Shown piece by piece: positions 21,672 through 33,600 of a DNA stretch of 64,000 nucleotides. The notes under the pieces are model-generated. The model did no database searches. It saw only the letters and a list, made by a program, of their open reading frames with translations, and was not told the DNA's origin. Source of the DNA: Halicephalobus mephisto (taxonomy: Eukaryota > Nematoda > Chromadorea > Rhabditida > Panagrolaimidae); the NCBI GenBank assembly GCA_009193035.1, contig SWDT01000109.1, forward strand, positions 35,260-99,259, written 5' to 3'. The position numbers and the translations under genes were made by a program. How positions within the stretch are numbered: position 1 is the first letter of the stretch; each line of letters opens with the position of its first letter.

Positions 21672-24600
21672 CTAAGAATAAATCGTGACTACTTCGGCAC
21701 CTGTGCCACGGACGAGCAACACACGATTCAAACGCTCCGTCAGTGCTTCGATGAACTCCATGTAATACGTATCTGAACCGACTTCTGGAGGTCCTGGCAA
21801 GTTAACGATAATCAATTGAGCTTCATCAGAACGTTCTTTCATCAATTCGTTCAATTTCACGGCTGTGTGCATTTTTCGGACGTTGTAATGACGAGGTTTC
21901 AAGTTTATCGAGACTTTATCCGGTTTTACTTCTTCCGGTTCATCTTGAGCAGATGACTGACGAGAGAACTACAAAAACAAAATTAAAATAAATATATCAC
22001 AATATTACAAAAATGGAAATTTTTGCGAATTTCGTAATTTAAATAAAAAACGCCTATTCCACAGCGAATTGCCATTTTCACTCGTTCTGTGCAGAAATTA
22101 AGAAACACTATTGTGAAAATTAAAAGTGAAAATTATTACGAAATTATTTTTATATAAATTTTTAGATTTTAGGTAAAAGAAATAAGAATAGAGCGAGTCG
22201 GTTTTCCAATTACCAGTTTTACCTTTTATATTTTTGTACGGAAATTCGAAAATCTATGAAAATGAAAATAAAAATAATTAGGAAACTGTTTTGACACGAA
22301 TTTAGGTAAAAAGAATAACGAGTAAAGAGCAAGTTGGTTTTTCAAGTGAATTGCCAGTTTTACCATTTTTTTACTTTTCTACTTTTGCGCGGGAATTCGA
22401 AAATCTCCAAAAATCTAAAATCAATTTTTAATTCTAAACAGTATTAAAACTAACCTCGACGGAATTCTCACTAAATCGAACTTTGTTGACAGAATTGTCT
22501 TTGTCGTGTTTTTGTTCAACATGACGCTGAAATTAAAAAAATTATTCTAAATTTTATTTCATAAATAAAGTGAAAATAAAGTGACAGCAGCTGTGTCGAA
22601 ATCCGACGATAGTGATAGTCAAAGAAGCATTCGAAAGCAAAAACGAATCTCACCACCTCATCTTCGTTGATTTTTGAGAATTTTCTTTCTCGAACAGCTT
22701 CATCCATTTGAGCTTGAATGTCAACAGTATTGTCTTTCATCTGCATTTCCCTCAGGAGTTTGTGACGTTCCTCCATTTTCAAAGTTCTTTCATATGTGTA
22801 ATCAGAAATGTCACTTTCAGGCTGAAATTTGATAAATGACACATGAGAAGTAAACAATATAAAATGATACATCAAAATTAAATTATGTTTTTAGAATAAG
22901 TGATACACAGAAAACAAACGACACCAAAAAAGTAACATATCGAAAAAAACTGATATATGAGAAACATAATATATCGAAAACGAATTATGTGTAAAAATTG
23001 ATATATCAAAAACGGATTAAATGTAGAAAATATATAATGAAAATTGATATATCAAAAGTGGATTAGATGTAAAAAATATAGATAATGAAAATTGATATAT
23101 CAAAAATGAATTACATGTAAAAGTTGATATATCGAAAATGAATTATATGTAAAAAGTACGTGATATAATAAAGATTGATATATCGAAAATGAATTACATG
23201 TAAAAAGTACGTGATATAATAAAGATTGATATATCGAAAATGAATTACATATAAAAAATAAATGATATAATGAAGATTGATATATCGAAAATGAATTACA
23301 TGTAAAAAGTACGTGATATAATAAAGATTGATATATCGAAAATGAATTATATGTAAAAAGTACGTGATATGATGAAGATTGATATATCAAAAATGGTTTT
23401 TTTAAATATATGTTGGAAATAACTGACACATGAAGACTGTAAATAAAAATAATAAAACCAACCATTTCAATGACGAAAACTTGAGCTTCAATTCTGAGAT
23501 GATACAAGAATTTTTCCAGATCCAACTTCATTTGAGTGGTGTTGTCTTCCAATTGAGCAATTGTAAAAAGTCTCAAAGTAGTGTTTCTCCAAGTTCTGTG
23601 TTTTTTCAACAAGAACGGCAAAAGCATCAGAAGGCCTCCATCGTGGACAATCCACCACACATCCAAAGTTCCGGAAACTTTTTCGTTACAATAGGGATAT
23701 TTTTGAATGTTTTTTGGAACAAGGATGGCGCATTTCGCCGCGACGACTTGACGAACGACATCAACGAATTTTCTGGATTCTTCGTAACTTTTGTTTGATG
23801 ACCATTGATCTGGCCATGGAACGATAACACTGTTGTGTCGAAGTCCTCCAAGTCCAGAAGTCTGGATCAAACAAGAAACTCCATGGGCTTGGTCTTCTGA
23901 AACCACGACGTCACAGAAACCTTTAATTTTGTTCTTTTTTAATTGGCTTTGGAGGATTTCTTTTCTCTGTCTGGCATCGTTGGCCATTTCGGAAAAGTTG
24001 CCTTCGATACATTCCGTCACGAGGGTCAGGCCCTTGCCGGCTTTCAGCTGCGACACAAAAGCCAAAAGTCCTTGTTGAATGTTTTTCAGATCTGTTTCTG
24101 AAGTTCCACTGAATAATTGAGGATTTGGATACAAAACCAAAAGTTGTGGACGCCAATTTCGGGTATGAGTATGTCCTGAATCGTCCACATTTAACAAGGC
24201 AAATCTGGCCGCGGACAGTCCTAGACCCTTGAGGCCGTCTCCCCACTCCTTCTCGGCTCCTGCGTACTCTATGTATTTGTACACTCCAGCACCGATGAAA
24301 ATGGCAATCAGGGCAAAGTACCAAGCACTGATGAACATTAGGGCAATGCAGAGGAAAGCACCGATCGTTGAAAGACCCCAGTGGAAGTAGCGGAATCCTG
24401 GACGCCAACTTGGGGCTTTGAGGATACTCTGTAAGGCACAGGATGTGTTGACTCCGAGATAGCACATGAGAAAGAATTGGGTTATCAGGGCAGTAATACT
24501 TTCAATCACAGCAATCATAATACCCAGCCAGCAGATGAAGCAAGTCAGAAGAATCGCGAGGATGGGTTCTCCTCGTTTGTCGGTTTTCTGAAAGACCCGG

Positions 24601-27600
24601 AGGAATGGAACCACGTCGTCGGCTGAGATCGCCTGAAGTAGTCTCGGGGCTCCTGTCAAGGACTGAAGTCCGGCTCCGACAGTCGAAAGGAAGCAACCAA
24701 TCAGGATGACCAGCGGCATCGGGACCGCCAGTTCTGCTATCACTAACCTTCCCATTGCAGATTGTCCGAATTTGTCCCTGAGATACATTTCAGCAACAGA
24801 AGATCCGAAAAGAACAGTTCCGAAGAGATCTGGAATAATTTCTCGTTGATTTTTATATATGAAATTAAAACTTACACACGATCGTCGTTGACATCTGAGC
24901 CCCCAGGGTTCCCAGAGGAATGGACTTCGAAGCATCTTTCAAGTTTCCCGACCGATTTGATCCAGCCATGATACCGGTCACAGAAGGGAAAAACACGCCG
25001 ACCAAGACCATGAAAGACGAGGAGATCTCAGTGAAGACGTAATAACTGTTGCCTTCTGGCTTCGGTTCCCTGTTGATGTTTCCCTTCGACAACACGTCAC
25101 CGCTGATTCTGTATTTACTCCAAAGGTTGTCCCAGAAGACACCGCTTGAAAGTCCGGCAATGGCATTCTGAAATTAAATTCACAATAATAAATTCTAATT
25201 TAAAAAATTGGATGTTGTTTGAAAATTGTCTCGAGACGAATTTCTAGAATATTTTAAAAATTTCGTCAGCCTACGTGGTAATTTTTATTTTCCGTGATGA
25301 TTATTTCTTGATTTCACATTATTTCGTAATTATTCATATATTATAATTTTTCTACGAAATTCTTCCGAAATGAATTTCTAGAAATTCCGTCAGCCTACGT
25401 GGTAATTTTTATTTTCCGTGATGATTATTTCTTGATTTCACATTATTTCGTAATTATTCATATGTAATTTTTCTACGAAATTCTTCCGAAATGAATTTCT
25501 AGAAACTTTTAAGCTCTTGGTTTTAGATAATTCGGAAAATTTCTACAAGGTTCTAAAGGGTTTCAGAATTTTCAACTATTCAGGAATGCTTCGGAAGTTT
25601 TTAAGAAATTTGAAAAGCTTATACAAATTTCTACAAGAGTTTTGAAATTCTTAAAGTTGATTTTGAGTCTTGGAAGGTTTTAGTAAATGAACAATAGTGG
25701 AAGTAAAAAACCAAAAATAACTTACTCTCGCTTTGATGTTGAACTTTTTCGATTTCGTATGCCTCATGAAGTAGGGATCACAGACGACTGTTCCGTTTTC
25801 ATCTTCAGGACAGAAGGCTTTTTGGAGGGCTTCGGCAGTGCAGTTCGGTGTGTAACCGTATAACTCAGTAATTCCTACCAGATTCACCGGGCGGTCACCA
25901 ACCATGCAGAATCTGAAAAATCAAAAATAAAGATTGCAAATTTCTAATTTTTTAAATTTAAATAAAAAATAATTTCTTTAGTAAGTTGCTACATTTTTCA
26001 TTTTTTTCTAATTTTTTTGCGGAAGAATTTAAAATTTTGAAAAAATTTCTGTGTAAAAATTAAAAATTTTTCACGAAATAGTATTAAAAATATTCTTAAT
26101 TGCAGGATTTTTGTGAAAAAATCAAGTTGATTCCCGTAACGAATTGCCTGAATTACTGTTTTTTTACTTTATTTTTGCGCGGGAATTTTAAAACTTCAAA
26201 AATCGCATTATTGTAGAATTTAAAAACGAAAGTATTCACGAAATCATTTTTATATAAATTTTAGCACTTGTGACGGAATGATTCCCGTAACGAATTGCCT
26301 GAATTACTGTTTTTTTACTTTGTTTTTGCGCGGGAATTTTAAAATTTAAAAAACTGTAACTTTTTCGAATTACAATGTATTTATGAAATTTATATTTTAA
26401 AAATATCCTTACTTAAGACTATCTGATCCACCGGTTTTGGCAAATATCCCAACGAAAGTGAGGGCGATACAAGTAACAACAACAGCAACAACGGGAAGAG
26501 CGAACTTGTTGACAACATGGACTCCTGCCAAGACTATCAAACCGATTATCAGAAGCAATATTGTACCAAAAAGTCGGAAATTGTCATATATCGATTCAAA
26601 CGTCTGGGCTTTAGGGTAGATATAAATCAAGAAGATTTCCACTGCACCGGTTATGTACATTGCTGCTGCTAGGGTTGTTCCGAGATAAAAGAGGATTCCT
26701 ACAGCTCCACCGAGTTCTGGACCGAGATTCCGTGATATCATGTAGTACGGTCCCCCGCCAGGGACCACCCCGTTTGTCGCAATCGCAGAAAGGGAAATTG
26801 AGGTCAAAAAAGTCTAAAAAATCACTTTTAATATTTAAATTTAAAAAGTTACTTTTAATTATTAACTCTAAAAAATCTTTTTTTGATAATTTAATTTAAA
26901 TCAAAATTAATTTCTCGAAATTTTCTTTTTTCAGATATTTGAAATTTAAATAAAAATTGATTTTTCGAGAATTTCTCTTTTTAGATATTTGAAATTTAAA
27001 TAAAAATTGATTTTTCGAGAATTTCTCTTTTTAGATATTTAAAATTTAAATCAAAATTGATTTTTCGAGAATTTCTCTTTTTAGATGTTTAAAATTTAAA
27101 TAAAAATTGATTTTTTACTTACCACAGAACAACAGAGCAAGACGATACAGAAGGCTTGGACGATGCCTGCGGTGCCGACAATCCAGGCGAGACGAATGAA
27201 GAACAGTACCCCAAAGATGTTTTGTAGACACGGTAGGTAGACACCCATGATTGTTCCCATTTTGACTGGCTAAAATTTATTTTTATAAATTATTATAATT
27301 TAAAAAATGATACATATTTTTGAATATCCACAAAAAATTTTACTTTTAGTTTTTTCCGAATTTTTGAATCTGCATCAAAAAAATTTAAAAATTTAATTTT
27401 TGATTTTTGTCATATTTTTTAAAAAAGTTTTATAATTTTTAATTTTTTTAAATTTAATTTTTGATTTTTATCATATTTTTTAAAAAAGTTCTATAATTTT
27501 TAATTTTTTTAAATTTAATTTTTGATTTTTGTCATATTTTTTAAAAAAGTTCTATAATTTTTAATTTTTTTAAATTTAATTTTTGATTTTTATCATATTT

Positions 27601-30600
27601 TTTTAAAAAGTTTTTAAAATTTAATTTTTGATTTTTGCCGTATTTTTTCGAGTGTCCCGAACTTGACCTAAGGCATCACGAGGCCAATTTAGTATCGTAT
27701 AACATCAAAAATGAGTTTACCCTCAGGGACAGAATTAGGTAAAAAGTGTTTTCTTATTTTAGTTCCAATTTTGCTTCTGGAGTCAGTTGCTTACGTCAAG
27801 GACGACCAATTAAACATCGTCGGGTGAGATAAACATTAATAGATGTTCAATTATGTATGCTGAGAAAAATAAATTTTCGTTACGCATCAAAAATTGGGTA
27901 AATTATTTTTTTACGAAGAAAGTCCAGACATATTTTACTTAATTAAAATCAATGTAAAAAATAATAAACATTTTAAAAATCGTCTCGAAAAGAATTTCCA
28001 ATTTTTAGGAACTACAGTAGTTTGAAATCTTGAATTTTTTACAATAGTTATTTCGAAATTAATTTTCTGAATACATGGGACTTCTAGATTACGGTAATGC
28101 GGGATATGTAATCCTATATTTACCCTCTAAAGTTCATAATTAGATATCAAAGTTAATCTTCAAAATTCGAAGTCGAAGTTAATTTTCAAAATTCGAAGTT
28201 AAAGTTAATCGTCGAAATTCGAAGTCAAAGTTAATCTTCAAAGTTCGAAGTTAAAGTGAATCGTCAAAATTCGAAGTCAAAGTTCGACTTCAAAATTAAC
28301 CATCAAAGTTCAATTTCAAAGTTGATCATCAAATGTCGAAATTAAAGTTAACTGTCAAAGTTCAAAGTCAAAATTAACCGTCAAATTTCGAAATCTAAGT
28401 TGGACTTTTTGTGTTAAAACAACTTCTGAAGATTTTTCTATTTCAAAAATCTGTTTTCCTTAAAATGATAAAATTCGATATCAGGATTTCCTATATCAAA
28501 AATGATCCGCAAATCTTAACATGAAAAATCTAACTTAGATCTCGAATTCTGGCTGCTAACTTTGACTTTAAACTTCGACAGTTAACTTTAACTTCGATAT
28601 CTGATGATCAACTTTGAAATCGAACTTTGATAGTTAACTTTGAAGTCGAACTTTGATGATTAACTTTGATAGTTAACTTTGAAGTCGAACTTTGACAGTT
28701 AACTTTAACTTCGATATCTGATGATCAACTTTGAAATCGAACTTTGATATTTAACTTTGAAGTCGAACTTTGATGATTAGCTTTGACTATAAATTTCGAT
28801 GGTTAATTTTAACTTCGAAATTTGATGATTAATTTTAACTTTGAAATTTGAAATCGAACTTTGACTATTAATTTTGGTAAAATGGAACATTGATAATGAT
28901 CAAAAATACAACATTACAGTATCCCCATTGAATGTGGATTGCTTTATTTGTGTTTATAAAGATAGAATTACCTGTGCTTGAGCCTTCTGACCGAGCCCTG
29001 ATTCAGCGTCATCAGAATTTGGCAAGACGGCATGATAGATGGAGAGCGATCGAAGCATTTGCCCGACCTTCTGGCCTTGCGTATTGTATTCTTCCTGGAA
29101 TAATTAATAAGTTTGGAATTTTAAAAAATATGAATCTTACTTCATAGAGGGCGAGACTGACATCTTGTTTCTCAAACAACGGCGTTCTTTCAGCGCCATT
29201 GTTGCCCTCTGAAAAAATTATTTTATATTTCTAAAACATGATGAAATTCAAGTTTTATTAATTTTTAAGCAGTGCCGAGATTTATAAAGAGGTCCACATC
29301 AATGTCAAATTTGCAGGTTGCTTGCAACATTTAAGCAAAGAGCAACATCGGAAATCAACTTCAAAATCGAAATCTGAGGTCAATGTCGAAGCCAAAAGTC
29401 GACCTCAAAGTTGGAAGTTGACGTCACAATCAAACCTGCACTTTGCTCGCAACATTGGAGCAGATAGGTCGATGTCAAAATCAAACCTGCACTTTGCTCG
29501 CAACATTCAGGCAGATAGGTCGATGTCAAAATCAAATCTGCACTTTGCTCGCAACATTCAGGCAGATAGGTCGATTTCAATGTTAAACTTGCACTTTGCT
29601 TGCAACATTGGAGCAGATAGGTCGATTTCAATATTAAATCTGCACTTTGCTCGCAACATTCAGGCAGATAGGTCGGCCTCGAATTTAAATTCAAAATCAA
29701 AATCTGCAGATTGCTTGCAGTATTTAGACAAACATGTTTGTCCAATTATTCCGCAAAAATTTAACTTTGATGTCGACCACTTTACAGACCTCTACACTGA
29801 ACTTCAATAAACTTACTTTTGAACATAATACTTTTAAAAATTATAATTTTAAAATTTGCCAGAATTTTGATAATGAATAAATTTAATCGACTTAGATTCC
29901 CTATTATTTTCAAAAATTAAAGATCAAAAATTAAGGATTGTTATCACGGACAAAATTCCCGATCAAAACTTTCCTAAATAAGATGATGAGGTCCGAGACC
30001 ACTGGTCTTTGAAGAAGAAAATCAATAAAGAAAAATTATATTTTGATTTTATAATGGAATTTATTTAAAAAAATCAAATAAATCCAAAACAGAAAATTTC
30101 GAAATTTCTTCGATTTAAAATTTTTATACTTTTATATTTTTTTAATTTTAAAATTTTTATATTTTTTTAATTTTAAAATTTTTGTATTTTTTTAATTTTA
30201 AAATTTTTATTTTTTATTTTTCATTTTAAAATTTTTATTTTTTATTTTTCATTTTAAAATTTCTATTTTTTAAGAAGTTTAAAAATAAAAATAATCCAAA
30301 ATATATTTTTCTGAAAATTCATTTTTTAAATTGATTATTAGAAAATATCTAATTGCCTAAATTTGAATTTAGAAAATAAAAATTACGAAATAAATATTTG
30401 TGAAAATATTTTTATTTTTAAAAAAAATTAAGAAATAAATTTTTAAAGTGAAATCTTAAATTATATAAATTAAATTTTATTTTTTAATTAACTTTTAAAA
30501 AATATCTAATTTCGGAAATTTTAAATTAAAAAATGAAAATTAAAAAGTTAGAAATCTTTATGAATATATCCTGGATTTCGAATTAACAAAAATTTTAATT

Positions 30601-33600
30601 CACATGTTTGGGATTTCGTCAGTAAATGGATTAAGGATAAAACTAATCATGTTTAATCCAGAACATATCCTTGTTAATATTTATTTTTTAATTAAAAAAA
30701 TAATAAGTGTAATTATTTAATTTTCGGATTGGTCAATAAATGGATTAAGTCCAAAAATAAAAGTATTTTTATAAATATTTTTAATTTTTTAAAATTTATA
30801 TTTTTAAATTTAAAAAAGAATCAAAAATAAAATTAATCATTTTTAATTTAGAATATATATTTTCTAAAATTTAAAATTTATATTTTTTTAATTTGAAATT
30901 TTTAGTTAAAAAACCAAAAATAAAATATTCGTTTATAATTTAGGATATATTTTGTTCTGTCAAGATCCATAAAGACATCAACCTCAAAGTCAAAATCTGC
31001 ATGTTGCTTGCAATTTTTGAAGAAAAAATTGAGATTTTTATATTAATATTTTTGAAAAGTTCAATATCAAAGGGAAATCTGCAGATTGCTCGCAGCATTC
31101 AAGCAGAAAGGTTAATATCAAAATTTGCATGTTGTTTGTAATTTTAAAAAAAAATCCAGATTTTTATATTAGCATTTCTAAAAAGTTCAATATCAAAGGG
31201 AAATCTGCAGATTGCTCGCAACATTCAAGCAGAAAGGTTAATATCAAAATTTGCATGTTGCTTGCAACTTTTGAAGAAAAAATCGGGATTTTAATATTAA
31301 TATTTTTGAAAAGTTCAATATCAAAGGGAAATCTGCAGATTGCTCGCAGTATTGAGACAAACTTGTTTGTCCAATTATTTTGCAAAAATTTAACTTTGTA
31401 GACCACTTTACAGATCTCGACATTGAATATTTTGAATTTATTTTTTGTAAGATGTGTTTTCTAAAATCTGGGATTTTTCAAGAAATGAATCAAGAACGAG
31501 ATATCCGTATGGTGATTGCAAAGTGTATACCTCCAGTGCCGGGCACGTAGCGGTATCCGCGTCGCCCGATCGTGATCACTCAGGAGCGCCGTCGTCCTCA
31601 GGGTCGTCACCCCGGGGCCGCGTCCACGCAGATTCAAGACAGGTCTATAAGTAATTGTCTACTACTGTAATAACACGGAAATCACGTCACAGACAAATTT
31701 GAAAAGATTTTAAAAATAACTTGAATATTTAATTTTTTCGAAGAAGTTACCAGTTTTTAAACAAAGTAAATTTTTGCGCTTTATACGTCATGACGGACTT
31801 GGTAGTGTGTAAGACAGCAAAAGTCCGCGATGCAGCTGCTTGCATGCAAAAATGGAACCTTGCTTATTGGCTTCGACGCTGCCTCAGGCCATCGGACCTC
31901 GTCGAAGAAGACGGTCCGCGACCCTCTCGACCCTAATCCAATGTTTTTTCGAACATGCTTTTCACACTGAAGACGTCTTTGAACACAAAAAGAATAATCT
32001 AACGAAGGTGGCGAGACTTCTGATTTCAGTAAAGTTCTTCGAAGCGGTCTCTTAAAGAAAAACGAGAAAGGATTTCGTTTTCGTCAACAGAAAGCAGCTG
32101 TGCGTCTTCGGCAATTTCAAAAACGGCACTCGGCAGGCGTCAAAGATTGCTGGTTCCTGAATTTTGTTAAACACGTTGAAAAATTGAAGAAATTTCAATC
32201 TGACGTCATTACCTACATCGACCAACAACTGAGGAATTAAAATTTTCAATTTCAAAAAACCACGAAATCGGAATTTTCCATTATTTAAAATCTCCAAGTC
32301 CATAAAATTAAAATTTTTTAAATTTCGAAAATCCATAAAATTAAATTTTCCAATTTTAAAAATTAAAGAAATTAGAATTTAAAAATTTATAAAATTAAAA
32401 GTAAAAATTTTTCAAAAATATATAAAATAAAATTTCTAAAAAATGTATAAAATAAAAATTTTTAAAAATATATAAAATAAAATTTTTAAAAAATGTATAA
32501 AATAAAAATTTTTAAAAATGTATAAAATAAAAATTTTCTAAAAATGTATAAAAATAAAATTTTTTAAAAATGTATAAAAATAAAAATTTTTAAAAATGTA
32601 TAAAATAAAAATTTTTTAAAAATGTATAAAAATAAAATTTTTAAAAAATGTATAAAATTAAAATTTTTAAATTCATAAAATTCGTAAAATTCCGATTTCA
32701 CGCTAAATTTAAGATAGTTAAACGTTTATACTAAACCAATGTTCCAAATTTTTTTGTTATAAAATACTCCCTCAAAAACGAAAAATAATAAATCCAGACC
32801 TTATTTTAAAAAAAATAGAAAATATTTAATCCCATATTCAATTTTAGAGTCTAATTGGAAACTAAATAAATCATGCCACTTCAGTAATCCTTCGAAAAAA
32901 TGAGAAACAAATATAACTTATGTTTTGAGGCCGTAACAGACATTCTATTTTCGTCTCTAACTCCTCAAATGACGGTTATACTAGTGATAAAGTTAAACAT
33001 TTAAAATTAAATCCATAATGGTGTGCCGAGGTCTGCAAAGTGGTCGACATCACAGTTAGAGGTCGACCTGGGAGTTAAAAGTCGATGTCAGGATTAGAGG
33101 TCGACGTCAAAATTAGAGGGCGACCTCAGAGTCGAAAATAGACATTACAGTTAGAGGTCGAAGTCAAAGTTAAAAGTCGACGTCAAAATTAGAGGTCGAC
33201 ATCACAGTTAGAAGTCGACCTCAGAATCGAAAATCGACATCACAGTTAGAGGTCGACATCAAAGTTAAAAGTCGACATCAAGGTCAAAGGTCGATATCGA
33301 AACCCAAAGTTGATGTGAAAATCGAAATTAGACATCAACTTCAAAGTTGAAATCAACATTGAAGCCCGAAGTTGACGTCAAAATCGAAATCAAGGATCAA
33401 CTTTAAAATCAAAAATCGACATCAAAATTAAAATTTTCTTCATTACGAAACTCGCAGTTTGCACGCAATATTGAAACAGGCCAGTCTGCAAAATTGCTGC
33501 GTGCAAACTGCAATTTTGATTCCGATGTCGATTGTTTTATAAACCTCAGTAGTGGTTTATTTTGCTTATAATCTATGTTAACAGAAGTAAAATTGACACT

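Noticed and set aside
23100..23462. Repetitive tail as the genuine C terminus of the cotransporter
   Set aside because: Exons 9-11 continue the KCC match to the canonical end, so the tail is intron unless retained.
29322..29810. 162-codon plus-strand frame with a 17-residue repeat as a protein gene
   Set aside because: It lies wholly within a 51-bp tandem array in a mobile-like element, and the opposite strand is equally open, which a phase-preserving repeat explains.
31454..32220. Islands in intron 1 as required coding exons of the cotransporter
   Set aside because: Exon 1 joins exon 2 directly in the right phase, giving a smooth KCC N terminus. The islands would need another phase or introduce stops.
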